Source: Branchinecta lynchi (lineage: Eukaryota; Arthropoda; Branchiopoda; Anostraca; Branchinectidae). From it: a stretch of 64,000 nucleotides of DNA. The first letter of the stretch is position 1. The number at the start of each line of letters is the position of its first letter. The stretch spans positions 3,410,001 through 3,474,000 of the forward strand of contig JAKZAP010000018.1 in assembly GCA_023053575.1 (NCBI GenBank). The letters run 5' to 3'. The notes beneath the pieces were generated by a model. That model did not search any database. It saw only the letters and a list, made by a program, of their open reading frames with translations, and was not told the origin of the DNA. Positions 57,401 through 60,115 of this stretch are shown here, piece by piece. A program made the position numbers and the translations under genes.

Positions 57401-57990
57401 TGACTTACCATCATTGTCAGCGTCAAAATTGAACAGTAAAAAATGAGACACTTTCGTAAAAAAAAAGTCGCAGGAAGAGGTTCGAATTATCATGTCAAAA
57501 GGTAACAGCGTTAATAGATACTTGCCTCTCTACTTCCTCCCTAAGTTTAAACTGAATCTGATAGAATATACCGGAGTTATAAGCAAAAAGAGACGTTTTT
57601 GTTAAGGAAAAAATCTCTCAAACCCAAAAATATGTTGCATGCGTGCTGACGGTGTAACATTCTTAGAAAATCTGTGACGCATTTAAATGTGACAATAATC
57701 GCCTGAATAAGGTAAGGCAAAGGTTACTTGCGGAGGGTTTGTGTTTGCTGTAGGGTGGGCTAGAGTAGAACAATCTAGGTTTCAGTCCAATTCTCTTTCT
57801 GTATTTTTTCTTGTTCTGTAGAAACGGCTGCGCTCCATCGCCGAACAGTGGGAAATTCTTACTATGAAGACCCAAGAGAAGTCGATGAAACTAAAAGAAG
57901 CGAACAAGCAGCGTACCTACATAGCTGCAGTCAAGGATCTGGACTTCTGGCTGGGAGAGGTGGAATCCCTCCTCACCTCCGACGATAGCG
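6318..57990 (+). CDS. SPTAN1: alpha-spectrin gene, central part (26 exons, partial at both ends)
   Basis: Alpha-spectrin pairs antiparallel with beta-spectrin, and the tetramers cross-link short actin filaments beneath the plasma membrane. Seen: joining the exons listed below gives about 1583 residues with no stop or frameshift. They form a chain of roughly 106-residue three-helix repeats with the usual helix-A tryptophan motifs ([37 protein letters not shown]). An SH3 domain interrupts the chain ([21 protein letters not shown], residues about 921-978). The SH3 insert and the stretch [11 protein letters not shown] mark it as alpha rather than beta spectrin. Human alpha-II spectrin is about 2470 residues, so about a third is missing: the N-terminal partial repeat upstream, and the last repeats plus EF hands downstream. 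Most exons are phase 0. Exons are visibly richer in G+C than the AT-rich introns. The symbol is given by orthology to vertebrate SPTAN1; no promoter, 5' UTR or poly(A) site is in the window. Confidence 0.97.
6414..7924. other. Intron after exon 1 with short tandem duplication
   Basis: No coding similarity. A degenerate tandem duplication of about 110 bp spans 7400-7612; both copies contain ctatgtcatatgtagtgg (about 7446 and 7555) followed by ttggtttaataat-like sequence. Short G and C homopolymers occur at 6790-6805. A (TTA)n tract (6287-6300) sits just upstream of exon 1 and resembles a LINE tail. Confidence 0.5.
7925..8060 (+). CDS. SPTAN1: alpha-spectrin exon 2 of window (repeat 1, helices B-C)
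   Basis: Acceptor catgtag, donor gtgagt, 136 nt; enters in phase 0 and leaves one base (G) of a split Asp codon. It encodes [20 protein letters not shown] and continues to ASETIKKRL. The [10 protein letters not shown] block is the standard helix-B signature of alpha-spectrin repeat 1. The weak acceptor tract (cggttcatgtag) is notable, but the join to the previous NLQ reproduces the family sequence. Confidence 0.95.
9036..9140 (-). repeat. Penelope-like terminal-repeat fragment
   Basis: Reverse complement reads gcctgacgtggaccgttgcc, then gaaatatctctgaag and tagctgacttatctgtg. These correspond to the block (cctgacgaggacccttgcc / gaaatatcgctgatga / tagctgacgtatccgttg) found at both ends of the palindromic element at 31639-32994. 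It is diverged and lies in the intron between exons 2 and 3. Confidence 0.5.
9307..9437 (+). CDS. SPTAN1: alpha-spectrin exon 3 of window (repeat 1 helix C into repeat 2 helix A)
   Basis: Acceptor atttctag, donor gtaatt, 131 nt. The first two bases (AT) complete the Asp codon begun in exon 2; the exon ends in phase 0. It encodes [20 protein letters not shown] and then [16 protein letters not shown], the C helix of repeat 1 and the A helix of repeat 2. Family members have the same block up to the conserved WINDK. Confidence 0.95.
9438..10565. other. Intron between exons 3 and 4 with dispersed repeat
   Basis: 9901-10080 matches 58390-58575 (shared words: aaaggcttaaaacagc, tagttttaaagtattcaaatac-like). 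9715-9760 and 10285-10320 share a cacagaagaagggaggatggc-like segment. An antisense open stretch at about 9560-9800 is discussed in the findings. Confidence 0.45.
10566..10754 (+). CDS. SPTAN1: alpha-spectrin exon 4 of window (repeat 2)
   Basis: Acceptor gtttttag, donor gtaaag, 63 codons, phase 0/0. It encodes [20 protein letters not shown] followed by [10 protein letters not shown] and ends [11 protein letters not shown]. The [15 protein letters not shown] block is diagnostic for alpha-spectrin repeat 2 helix B. Confidence 0.95.
10755..12842. other. Intron between exons 4 and 5, nothing recognised
   Basis: About 2.1 kb of AT-rich sequence with poly-A runs (12653-12670, 12736-12744). No exon, RNA gene or clear repeat structure seen by eye. 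Confidence 0.5.
12843..13031 (+). CDS. SPTAN1: alpha-spectrin exon 5 of window (repeat 2 helix C into repeat 3 helix A)
   Basis: Acceptor cctttag, donor gtatgg, 63 codons, phase 0/0. It encodes [20 protein letters not shown], then [18 protein letters not shown], and ends [11 protein letters not shown]. The QRFNRD...ETISW run is the canonical repeat 3 helix A and is nearly identical across animals. An open frame continues past the donor to 13088, but that extension has no spectrin similarity and is intron. Confidence 0.96.
13032..14366. other. Intron between exons 5 and 6, nothing recognised
   Basis: About 1.3 kb with no recognisable coding or RNA feature. A short AT microsatellite-like run lies at 13440-13462 and a gagagagagag run at 13710-13722. 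Confidence 0.5.
14367..14537 (+). CDS. SPTAN1: alpha-spectrin exon 6 of window (repeat 3 helices B-C)
   Basis: Acceptor ctctttag, donor gtaagc, 57 codons, phase 0/0. It encodes [20 protein letters not shown] and ends [26 protein letters not shown] is a strong alpha-spectrin signature. It is followed by the longest intron in the window (10,353 bp), which is filled with repeats. Confidence 0.96.
14650..14837 (+). repeat. Left copy of direct repeat flanking the 9.5-kb nested region
   Basis: Contains cagttcagaattcgcgaacg, gatccatggcccatggggca and ttatctcgcagggc. The copy at 24318-24494 carries the same words in the same order and strand with few differences, lacking about 11 bp near a poly-T. 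The pair brackets the TCATGA element and everything nested in it. Confidence 0.8.
17017..17224. mobile_element. hAT-type MITE (CAGAGATGGGCGAA ends)
   Basis: Begins cagagatgggcgaa and ends ttcgcccatctctg, perfect 14-bp inverted ends. It is the short relative of the element at 28815-29259. Flanking 8-mers (gttacgat / atgaccga) do not match cleanly, so the target duplication has decayed. Confidence 0.7.
17411..18056 (+). mobile_element. Penelope-like element fragments
   Basis: 17411-17600 repeats sequence of the 3' segment at 32590-32790 (atagatacaggcgagtatt, aaaaccgaagttgatgaaaa). 17700-17835 and 17915-18056 are two copies of the terminal block: cagcctgacgag, cccttgccaagaagggccg, aaatatcgctga, agctgacgtatccgttgt; a short inverted piece lies at 17845-17875. 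Each copy contains a CTGACGA...GAAA core. Confidence 0.65.
18540..18990 (+). repeat. Three-unit tandem array, period about 137 bp
   Basis: The word ggccggattccgggcgaact or a near variant appears at about 18620, 18757 and 18893, each followed by gtccgg-gagaaaata and then cctctaatcaactt. Single dispersed copies lie near 31565 and 33113. Open frames across it ([12 protein letters not shown]) are repeat-derived, not genes. Confidence 0.7.
19000..20030. repeat. Duplicated 1-kb block, copy 1
   Basis: Shares with 21040-21955 the ordered words ggaatacgagctcagg, gtgtaaaccattctataag, ataggcatggacaagcaa, aaaattagcgccaacgcctt, accgcgcgctaaaagcaaaa and gcacctgagaattgcgggtt. Open frames in the block (for example 19785-20030 on the minus strand) recur in copy 2 but are not recognisable proteins. 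Confidence 0.8.
20706..21955. repeat. Duplicated 1-kb block, copy 2, with internal 263-bp tandem duplication
   Basis: The tail matches copy 1 at 19000-20030. In addition, 20711-20973 and 20974-21237 are tandem copies: both start cattctatttatatctatat and contain atagactatctcattaga and aagctgcttgtggataacag. Confidence 0.8.
24318..24494 (+). repeat. Right copy of direct repeat flanking the 9.5-kb nested region
   Basis: Same order of words as 14650-14837 (cagttcagaattcgcgaacg through ttatctcgcagggc). Divergence between the two copies is only a few percent by eye, so the duplication is fairly young. Confidence 0.8.
24556..24719. mobile_element. MITE with CTACACTGTAAAAA-type ends
   Basis: Left end ctacactgtaaaaag, right end tttttttactgtgtag (inverted). 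The interior holds gcagtatttgctactggga and the inverted taatcccagtatcaaatatt. Relatives lie at 30113-30225 and 37981-38152. Confidence 0.7.
24891..25058 (+). CDS. SPTAN1: alpha-spectrin exon 7 of window (repeat 4 helix A)
   Basis: Acceptor ctttccag, donor gtatgc, 56 codons, phase 0/0. It encodes [20 protein letters not shown], then DLVSWMADM, and ends [16 protein letters not shown]. This is repeat 4 helix A plus the start of helix B, and it joins in frame to exon 6 and exon 8. The open frame continues downstream to 25289 without spectrin similarity. Confidence 0.96.
25059..27651. other. Intron between exons 7 and 8
   Basis: Besides the LINE tail, 26276-26395 and 26895-27035 form a direct repeat (tatctatacaggcgtgacgt, gagaaacccgttccgact). 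27190-27235 has short imperfect repeats of gattatgag. 27388-27651 is an open frame continuous with exon 8. Nothing else recognised. Confidence 0.5.
25320..26060 (-). mobile_element. CR1/L2-like LINE ORF2 C-terminal fragment with (TTA)n tail
   Basis: Minus-strand translation reads [20 protein letters not shown], then GVIRKNF, then (after a frameshift near 25800) [20 protein letters not shown] and [17 protein letters not shown]. After a stop at about 25620 it reads [23 protein letters not shown]. This is the thumb/connection tail of CR1-type reverse transcriptases (KDLGVLID...ATK-IP-L--L-Y--RL...RGD-IE-FK). It ends in gaggcgacagcc and (TTA)n at 25329-25350. 5'-truncated and inactive. Confidence 0.85.
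27652..27891 (+). CDS. SPTAN1: alpha-spectrin exon 8 of window (repeat 4 B-C into repeat 5 A)
   Basis: Acceptor ttattctcag, donor gtagga, 80 codons, phase 0/0. It encodes [20 protein letters not shown], then [14 protein letters not shown], and ends [21 protein letters not shown] (helix A of repeat 5). The reading frame stays open for 88 codons upstream of the acceptor, which is treated separately as a possible alternative start. Confidence 0.96.
28549..28769 (+). CDS. SPTAN1: alpha-spectrin exon 9 of window (repeat 5)
   Basis: Acceptor cttcccacag, donor gtgagt, 221 nt, ending with two bases (AA) of a split Lys codon. It encodes [20 protein letters not shown], then [20 protein letters not shown], and ends [10 protein letters not shown]. 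The [22 protein letters not shown] block is one of the best conserved in alpha-spectrin. Confidence 0.96.
28815..29259. mobile_element. hAT-type MITE with perfect 8-bp target duplication
   Basis: Starts cagagatggggg and ends cacccatctctg. It is flanked on both sides by TTTACTGA (28807-28814 and 29260-29267), an exact 8-bp target-site duplication, the hallmark of hAT transposition. The interior is rich in ggattcggattcgaatcc. No transposase; non-autonomous. Related copies at 17017-17224 and 42050-42156 (truncated). Confidence 0.88.
29490..29613 (+). CDS. SPTAN1: alpha-spectrin exon 10 of window (repeat 6 helix A)
   Basis: Acceptor attttctag, donor gtaagt, 124 nt; the first G completes the Lys codon from exon 9. 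It encodes [20 protein letters not shown], then [21 protein letters not shown]. The final Leu sits where most homologues have Lys before DPTNL; it lies exactly at the splice junction and is supported by clean consensus sites on both sides. Confidence 0.94.
30113..30225. mobile_element. Fragment of the CTACACTGTAAAAA MITE family
   Basis: Contains tgtctctactgagatgagat and taatcttatcccagtagag, matching 38030-38100 and resembling 24590-24700. Left edge ctacactttaaaa. Lies 32 bp upstream of exon 11. Confidence 0.6.
30258..30575 (+). CDS. SPTAN1: alpha-spectrin exon 11 of window (repeat 6 B-C into repeat 7 A)
   Basis: Acceptor tctcatag, donor gtatat, 106 codons, phase 0/0, about one full repeat length. 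It encodes [20 protein letters not shown], then [17 protein letters not shown], then [20 protein letters not shown], and ends [20 protein letters not shown] is the repeat 7 helix A signature. Confidence 0.97.
30815..31160. repeat. Dispersed repeat related to the 53500-54135 foldback element
   Basis: Words cagcccaggctgagttgcga, gcaattaaagattgttcctt, gttggagttaaaggtggtgc and gctgttcgattgggtcgtcg recur in order at 53480-54035. It contains agctatattccggcccttct, an outer arm of that element. It has no intact partner arm here. Confidence 0.6.
31639..32994. mobile_element. 1.36-kb palindrome built from two inverted Penelope-like 3' ends
   Basis: Outer ends are exact inverted copies (caaacaatgtttacaacgga ... 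tccgttgtaaacattgtttg). The arms mirror each other toward a centre near 32315. Read outward, each arm contains the C-terminal residues of a Penelope-like element: on + strand [20 protein letters not shown] then [13 protein letters not shown]; on - strand [26 protein letters not shown]....NRD-G-YSL---W is the known end of the Penelope GIY-YIG protein. Each arm also holds a second, diverged copy of the 3' segment and an outer block with a CTGACGA...GAAA core. Confidence 0.7.
33460..33750 (+). mobile_element. MITE of the GAGCGTG...TAGTTACTA family
   Basis: Left end gagcgtggtccacgct, right end gggtggaagacgctc. The interior repeats tagttactac and atagtaactaa words and contains cacgaattctggctttttg and ctcccgagcgtggtaagc, all found inverted at 52073-52377. 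The 127-codon open frame across it is a by-product of the repeat. Confidence 0.75.
34830..35122. mobile_element. MITE-like element with about 85-bp inverted ends
   Basis: Left arm acaaggatgcgcagtttcaa and gatgtaatctgttgtg; the right arm carries the reverse complement (cacaacagattacatccc, ttgaaagtgggcatccttgt). The arms extend to ttatgcatgaaatgtta / taacatttcaagcataa. No coding content. Confidence 0.75.
35483..35635 (+). CDS. SPTAN1: alpha-spectrin exon 12 of window (repeat 7 helix B)
   Basis: Acceptor tctattctag, donor gtcagt, 51 codons, phase 0/0. It encodes [20 protein letters not shown] and ends [11 protein letters not shown]. It continues the [16 protein letters not shown] motif split by the preceding 4.9-kb intron. 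Confidence 0.96.
35636..36888. other. Intron between exons 12 and 13, nothing recognised
   Basis: About 1.25 kb, AT-rich; the short segment 36585-36610 (ggccttgggcctttgtcac) recalls LINE 3' tails. No exon or RNA gene seen. Confidence 0.45.
36889..37092 (+). CDS. SPTAN1: alpha-spectrin exon 13 of window (repeat 7 C into repeat 8 A)
   Basis: Acceptor atttcacag, donor gtgagt, 68 codons, phase 0/0. It encodes [20 protein letters not shown], then [20 protein letters not shown], and ends [12 protein letters not shown]. The [15 protein letters not shown] segment matches the repeat 8 helix A of other alpha-spectrins closely. Confidence 0.96.
37741..37902 (+). CDS. SPTAN1: alpha-spectrin exon 14 of window (repeat 8 B-C)
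   Basis: Acceptor tcgtttcag, donor gtaacc, 54 codons, phase 0/0. It encodes [20 protein letters not shown] and ends [13 protein letters not shown]. The [12 protein letters not shown] stretch in the middle is typical of this repeat. An open frame continues past the donor into the intron with no spectrin similarity. Confidence 0.95.
37903..40339. other. Intron between exons 14 and 15 with repeated blocks
   Basis: 39300-39585 and 39640-39935 are diverged direct repeats (tttagctacag, gaacttgccaagaa, ctccgtttagcattactt, ctacgctaccagat), with a third partial copy at 39912-40010; they are relatives of the Penelope-type terminal block. A LINE tail (cagcaaaaaggctttcgcct, minus strand) sits between the first two at 39580-39640. 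A hairpin with gacgcggctgctgtt / gagcagccgcgtc lies at 38815-38870. A (TTA)n tract is at 40043-40063. Confidence 0.5.
37981..38152. mobile_element. MITE of the CTACACTGTAAAAA family
   Basis: Left gtacgctgtaaaaaaa, right tttgtacagtgtat. Interior gcagtatttactactcgg and the inverted cagtagcaaatactgcag form a hairpin. It starts 79 bp after exon 14 and contributes to a spurious long open frame there. Confidence 0.65.
40340..40567 (+). CDS. SPTAN1: alpha-spectrin exon 15 of window (repeat 9, before SH3)
   Basis: Acceptor ttgttctag, donor gtgagt, 76 codons, phase 0/0. It encodes [20 protein letters not shown], then [20 protein letters not shown], then [20 protein letters not shown], ending EQAQECR. 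This is the part of repeat 9 that precedes the SH3 insertion and ends at the same Cys-Arg as in vertebrate alpha-II. Confidence 0.97.
40775..40957. mobile_element. Foldback MITE, 183 bp
   Basis: Left arm tatttgacggtgcaaaacgg and taagtcagctaaattttatt; the right arm is the reverse complement (aataaaatgtagcttactta, tccgttctgcaccgtcaaata). The arms are about 60 bp. The inner part keeps ccaagggccaaaatatagc, linking it to the 53500-54135 family. Related ends at 60488-60540. Confidence 0.78.
41244..41411 (+). CDS. SPTAN1: alpha-spectrin exon 16 of window (SH3 domain, first part)
   Basis: Acceptor ttttgtag, donor gtacta, 56 codons, phase 0/0. After a linker ([13 protein letters not shown]) the SH3 fold begins: [27 protein letters not shown], and [13 protein letters not shown]. 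The ALYDY motif reads SLYDY; the ligand-groove Trp-Trp of the n-Src/beta-C region is present. SH3 domains bind proline-rich partners. The domain is split by an intron just before GFVPAAYV, as two exons. Confidence 0.97.
41412..42775. other. Intron splitting the SH3 domain
   Basis: 42050-42156 is a truncated copy of the hAT MITE family (gatccgagtccgaatccagc ... gattcgcccatctctg). Otherwise no recognisable feature. Confidence 0.5.
42776..43003 (+). CDS. SPTAN1: alpha-spectrin exon 17 of window (SH3 end, repeat 9 C, repeat 10 A start)
   Basis: Acceptor tttcttacag, donor gtatgg, 76 codons, phase 0/0. It opens with [15 protein letters not shown], the last SH3 strand including the conserved Pro and Tyr of the ligand groove. 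It continues [20 protein letters not shown] and ends [12 protein letters not shown]. The 20-residue alternative insert found just after SH3 in some vertebrate isoforms is absent. Confidence 0.97.
43458..44035. mobile_element. Foldback element, near-perfect inverted repeat of about 285-bp arms
   Basis: Left arm words gtatagagagatgca, aggtataggactttcaactt, ggctatttcttaaccgtata and ttccatggaagtaagagc return inverted in the right arm as gctcttacttcc-like, tatacggttaaagaatagcc, aagttgaaagtcctatactt and tgcaatctctctatag. The loop is near 43755-43780. No coding content. The arms would form a very long hairpin in the spectrin pre-mRNA. Confidence 0.85.
44036..45631. other. Rest of intron between exons 17 and 18, nothing recognised
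   Basis: Pyrimidine-rich stretch 44720-44890 and several short open frames without recognisable similarity. No exon-like segment with spectrin character. Confidence 0.45.
45632..45823 (+). CDS. SPTAN1: alpha-spectrin exon 18 of window (repeat 10 helix B)
   Basis: Acceptor tttaacag after a long T tract, donor gtatga, 64 codons, phase 0/0. It encodes [20 protein letters not shown], then [20 protein letters not shown], and ends KIQAQME. In vertebrates the calpain-cleavage and calmodulin-binding insert follows this point; here the next exon resumes the repeat directly with DLNRKW. Confidence 0.96.
45824..47500. other. Introns flanking exon 19, nothing recognised
   Basis: Outside exon 19 (46613-46735) there is a C homopolymer at 46213-46227 and an A-rich run at 46900-46921. 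Open frames at 46726-46971 and 47198-47473 have no recognisable similarity. Confidence 0.45.
46613..46735 (+). CDS. SPTAN1: alpha-spectrin exon 19 of window (repeat 10 C into repeat 11 A)
   Basis: Acceptor cttccttag, donor gtaagc, 41 codons, phase 0/0. It encodes [20 protein letters not shown] then [20 protein letters not shown] and Q. The [18 protein letters not shown] run is essentially invariant in alpha-spectrins. Confidence 0.96.
47501..47896 (+). CDS. SPTAN1: alpha-spectrin exon 20 of window (repeat 11 through repeat 12 A)
   Basis: Acceptor ttaattaaag (weak pyrimidine tract), donor gtaagc, 132 codons, phase 0/0; the largest exon here. It encodes [20 protein letters not shown], then [20 protein letters not shown], then [13 protein letters not shown], and ends [20 protein letters not shown]. 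The conserved blocks [12 protein letters not shown] and [17 protein letters not shown] place it at repeats 11-12. Confidence 0.97.
47984..48269 (+). repeat. Tandem duplication, two copies of a 141-bp unit
   Basis: Copy 1 begins ttgtcaatcaatcaatct at 47984, copy 2 at 48125. They differ at only a few bases over 141 bp (for example cgaaca/cgaata, acgtgtcttcg/acctgtcttag), so the duplication is recent. It lies 87 bp after exon 20. Confidence 0.92.
48383..48652. mobile_element. MITE-like element with gcctcgtttttgttgca ends
   Basis: Left gcctcgtttttgttgca at 48383 and right tgcaacaaaaacgaggc ending 48652 are perfect 17-bp inverted repeats. The interior is rich in gctgcagca and agcgctgc words, more G+C than the surrounding intron. 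No protein recognised. Confidence 0.7.
48861..49217 (+). mobile_element. CR1-like LINE 3' end with (TTA)n tail
   Basis: Translates [20 protein letters not shown], then [20 protein letters not shown], and after a frameshift near 48985 [20 protein letters not shown], then [16 protein letters not shown] and a stop. This is the C-terminal tail of CR1-type ORF2 (RGD-IE-FK...WN-LP--VV-A--VN-FK---D). The 3' end is gaggcgaaagcctttttttc followed by (TTA)n at 49199-49217, matching the tails at 25320 and 39580. Confidence 0.85.
49378..49422 (+). CDS. SPTAN1: alpha-spectrin optional 45-nt microexon (diverged duplicate of next exon's start)
   Basis: Seen: acceptor atattttcag, donor gtaggc, 15 codons, phase 0/0, so inclusion or skipping keeps the frame. 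It encodes [15 protein letters not shown], which lines up with the first residues of the next exon ([14 protein letters not shown]), sharing Arg, Glu, Asp-Ala-Arg and Gly. The DNA differences in the matching part fall largely at third codon positions. Inferred: a partial exon duplication used as an alternative microexon, adding 15 residues at the start of repeat 12 helix B. A dispersed-repeat motif (cagtcagtttgggctgaagg) lies just upstream. It could instead be an unused relic; transcripts would decide. Confidence 0.5.
49423..50966. other. Intron between microexon and exon 22
   Basis: No clear feature. 50200-50340 reads [20 protein letters not shown] in one frame, which loosely recalls a LINE C-terminal zinc knuckle, but too weakly to call. 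Confidence 0.4.
50967..51175 (+). CDS. SPTAN1: alpha-spectrin exon 22 of window (repeat 12 B-C into repeat 13 A)
   Basis: Acceptor ctatgtag, donor gtaagt, 209 nt, ending with two bases (AG) of a split Arg codon. It encodes [20 protein letters not shown], then [20 protein letters not shown] and LELQLFY. It joins in frame directly to exon 20 (LLERHQ|EHRTE), reproducing the family sequence, so the microexon is not required. Confidence 0.96.
51796..51931 (+). CDS. SPTAN1: alpha-spectrin exon 23 of window (repeat 13 A-B)
   Basis: Acceptor cttctatag, donor gtatgc, 136 nt; the first G completes the Arg codon. It encodes [20 protein letters not shown], then [34 protein letters not shown] is a hallmark of alpha-spectrin repeat 13. 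Confidence 0.96.
52073..52377 (-). mobile_element. MITE of the GAGCGTG...TAGTTACTA family, opposite orientation
   Basis: Ends gagcgtgttccaccctt and aggatggaacacgctc are inverted repeats of about 14 bp. The interior carries gttactattagttactattt, ccatgctcgggagcgtggta and aaaaagccagaattcgtgac, the reverse complement of 33460-33750. It lies 141 bp downstream of exon 23. Confidence 0.82.
53180..53374 (+). CDS. SPTAN1: alpha-spectrin exon 24 of window (repeat 13 C into repeat 14 A)
   Basis: Acceptor ttttttcag, donor gtatgt, 65 codons, phase 0/0. It encodes [20 protein letters not shown], then [20 protein letters not shown], then [28 protein letters not shown] is strongly conserved and leads into repeat 14 helix A in the next exon. 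Confidence 0.96.
53500..54135. mobile_element. Foldback element with Penelope-type terminal blocks
   Basis: Left arm acggatacatcagctacatt and ttggcccttcttggcaaggg; the right arm is inverted (cccttgccaagaagagccg, aaatttagctgacgtatcc). The interior (ctgttcgattgggtcgtcga) is shared with 31080-31115. The right arm keeps a CTGAAGA...GAAA core at 54059-54090. Confidence 0.65.
54878..55050. mobile_element. hAT-like non-autonomous element with 8-bp target duplication (no captured fragment)
   Basis: Ends caaggccgtatccaagg and cctggatacgggcctg are inverted; the flanks ATCGTAAG at 54870-54877 and 55051-55058 are an exact 8-bp target duplication. The interior is two G/C homopolymer tracts around aggcttttccctctgat and tttttgtccgacctgcagg. 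It shows the layout of the family without captured DNA. Confidence 0.85.
55425..55491 (+). pseudogene. tRNA-like sequence (tRNA relic or SINE head)
   Basis: B-box-like gggttcaaatcc (55469-55480), A-box-like segment tagtcgagttaagtggt (55431-55447), an imperfect 7-bp acceptor pairing (gtccaat / gtaggac), and a T6 pol III terminator at 55493. It is only 67 bp, with weak D and anticodon arms, so not a functional tRNA. It could be chance or a SINE head. Confidence 0.3.
56182..56385 (+). CDS. SPTAN1: alpha-spectrin exon 25 of window (repeat 14 A-B)
   Basis: Acceptor tgccttcacag, donor gtaagt, 68 codons, phase 0/0. It encodes [20 protein letters not shown], then [20 protein letters not shown], and ends [24 protein letters not shown] is diagnostic. 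The exon follows the 2.8-kb intron that carries the smaller of the two 8-bp-TSD hAT-like elements. Confidence 0.96.
56941..57347 (-). mobile_element. hAT-like element with 8-bp target duplication carrying a captured gene fragment
   Basis: Same family as 54878-55050: ends caaggccgtatccaggg and cctggatacgaacctg, flanked by exact 8-bp copies of CCTTAGAA (56933-56940 and 57348-57355). Shared interior words: aggcttttccctctgat, ttttttgtccgacc, gaaataaattcctggatacg. Relative to the smaller copy, about 240 bp is inserted where the first C tract should be; that insert is the myotubularin-like fragment. The exact target duplication shows the whole composite moved as a unit. Confidence 0.9.
56981..57213 (-). 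pseudogene. Captured fragment of an SBF/MTMR5-MTMR13-type myotubularin-family gene
   Basis: Minus-strand reading, open throughout: [20 protein letters not shown], then [24 protein letters not shown], and [10 protein letters not shown]. This matches the conserved phosphatase-like region of SET-binding factors (EYPD-RQ--ASFKKL-R-CVPS ... S-W---H--M------LL--GSSVLV-LEDGWDIT). About 78 codons, no splice consensus at either edge (no AG before GVEYPD, no GT after GWDTT), so it is a piece of an exon or cDNA, not an exon in place. SBF proteins act with active myotubularins and as Rab GEFs. The fragment retains an intact frame. Confidence 0.82.
57822..57990 (+). CDS. SPTAN1: alpha-spectrin exon 26 of window (repeat 14 C into repeat 15 A; last in window)
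   Basis: Acceptor ttgttctgtag, donor gtaagt, 169 nt, leaving one base (G) of the next codon. It encodes [20 protein letters not shown], then [20 protein letters not shown], then [14 protein letters not shown]. The next exon should begin by completing Gly and reading KDLASV-like sequence; nothing of that kind is present up to 64000, so the next intron exceeds 6 kb. Confidence 0.96.
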
Positions 57991-58716
57991 GTAAGTACTA
58001 TGTTTCTAAATAGTAATATATTAATAAAATATTTATGTGAAGATGGATTTCGTACAAGGGACTTTTTTTGGGGCAACCCAGGAACCTTTTTTTATTGTTT
58101 AGAAATCAAGGACTTAATGGACTGCTTAATTCGTCAATACTTGCTTTAAAAACTCGGCTTCTTGTCCATGACGAAACCTCCAGCAGATACTTTACGTATT
58201 TATAGGAACCCTTCCATACATCACTTATATTTAAAGGACCTGACTTAGCTATAATAGTAACGCAACCTACTTCCATTATCACTCCATATATTTCTAAACC
58301 CGGAGACCCAAATTTCGTACTTTACATTCTAACCCCTCTAACAAAACCACGCTGATTTTCTCACTTGCCGCGTTTGCTACCTTCGATGTGTATCACGCTG
58401 TCGACGGTTGTCTGCGAGAAGTTTTTCCATCAGAAAAACCGGTTTTGTAAATTGTTTCCCTGTTTTCGCTACGAGTCAATGGGTCTCGGTAAAGGCTTAA
58501 AACAGCAAGAACAGTGGGTTATTTGTTGAAAGCATAGCCTAGTTTTAAAGTATTCAAATACTTAAAAATACTGCAGAAGAGTAAATAGCGCGAGAGGTCC
58601 TTTAATTATAGAAAACAACTTGCAGAAAGGTACAGAAGCAATAATCTATGTTAGTGTGATTTTACCTTTTGCATTTACTCCATTACTGAAAGCTACACTG
58701 TCAGCAGGTAGACAAC
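57991..58716. other. Start of the intron after exon 26
   Basis: 58390-58575 repeats 9901-10080 (ggtaaaggcttaaaacagca, tttaaagtattcaaatac). Otherwise nothing recognised. Confidence 0.45.
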
Positions 58717-59001
58717 ACTTTTTTTTATGCACAACGGAGCGCGTTCAAAAAAACGTTTTTTTTTTCTACAACAGATCTTGGACGAGAGGAGTTTTTGTAT
58801 GGCAAAAACGTTGAACCGTGAAAAACGTTTACTGCGCCAAAAGTGTTGCGCCAAAAGTGTTGCGCCAAAAGTAAACGTTTTGTCAAGTTTTACCGTTATG
58901 CATACAAAAACGTTGTGTTACTTTATAGCGTTGTAGAAAAGCGTTGTAGAAAAAAAAAACGTTTTTTTTGAACGCGCTCCGTTGTGCATAAAAAAAAAAG
59001 C
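58717..59001. mobile_element. MITE with 58-bp inverted ends and AACGTT words
   Basis: Left atgcacaacggagcgcgttc and aaaaaaacgttttttttt; right inverted (gaacgcgctccgttgtgcat). The interior has three tandem copies of gcgccaaaagtgtt from 58834 and many aaaacgtt words. No protein. Confidence 0.82.
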
Positions 59002-59359
59002 GTCACACCCAAAAATGTTGTTCGATGAAAAACATTGTAATCGAATATAGTGTTGCTACACACCTTTTCGAGAAAACGTATAAAACGTGGGCTAATCGAC
59101 TAGTTATTTACATTTCGCAACTGAAGTGGCTCCATTAAATCCAATTACTTTTATGTAAATCCATAATGATATTTACATATATGGATACTAAAATGACATC
59201 TTCTTTAACTTTCATTTTCACTATGGTTGTACGTCTTGTGTATAAATAAGGTGTCTCAACGTACAACGGAGTCTTGCGACGACCAAAACACGACAGGTTG
59301 ACTTGATATTCTGGCAAAAATCCTCGTGGCACAAATAATTATGGGCCCTTGTGGAACAC

Positions 59360-60115
59360 CAAAATATCTCGTTTTGCCAAAAATACGTTGGAGTGTGTGG
59401 TTGAGATGAACACTTTAAGAGGGGTTTGGAATCTTTTGTGAGCAAAACCCTAGAGGTACAACTGATCTTGGGCCCATGGGAAGATGAAAATGTATCTGTA
59501 TCAGTCCAGACCTAATATGTAACATCTGGAATAAGTTGTCCTGTCAGTTTTCAAGTCTCATCGCCGGATAAGGGAATTCAGGGAAACGACAACCTGTTAA
59601 GGTTAATACACCTTACAACTTGCATAGTCCTTGCCTATATAAAAGTACTCTAAGTACCACAAGATACCCCCCCCCCTTGTCAATCCGCCACAGTGGCCGG
59701 ATCTGGGTCCGATCTGCGAATAGAACATCTAAGACGCATGCTCTTGCCATTTACCAAGTATCATCCTTTCCGATCCCTACACTCTAAGCCTGCCACAACA
59801 TATCTCATGCACCCCCGATTCCTACCGCAATAGTCGGATCCGGTCCGAACTTTAGATGAAATATCTTAGATACATGCTCTTGCCAGTTATGACGTTTCAT
59901 TAATCCGATCCTTTTTTCGAAAGTTATGCATGCCTTAACATTCCAGATTCCCCCACCCTCCACTACTTCTAAGATTGTCAGCTTCAGGAAGTGACAATTT
60001 TTAAATCAGTCTGGTTTCAATCGTGCTAAAAGATCTAGAGGTAGGCTGACCCTAACTCGTGATGACCAGACGGATGGGAAAACCATTGCCATATAGCACT
60101 TGAGCCCAAGACAAA
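59360..60115 (-). repeat. G-rich satellite-like element, inverted copy A
   Basis: On the minus strand it contains ctagggttttgctcac (as at 403-420), repeated ggat-gatga words and G runs, and ends near the gctcaagtgctatatggc motif (60085-60115), equivalent to the left end at 3733. More diverged than the other copies. Confidence 0.5.

Larger units (their letters stand above)
56386..57821. other. Intron between exons 25 and 26, remainder
   Basis: Besides the hAT-like element there is nothing recognised on either strand. Confidence 0.45.
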
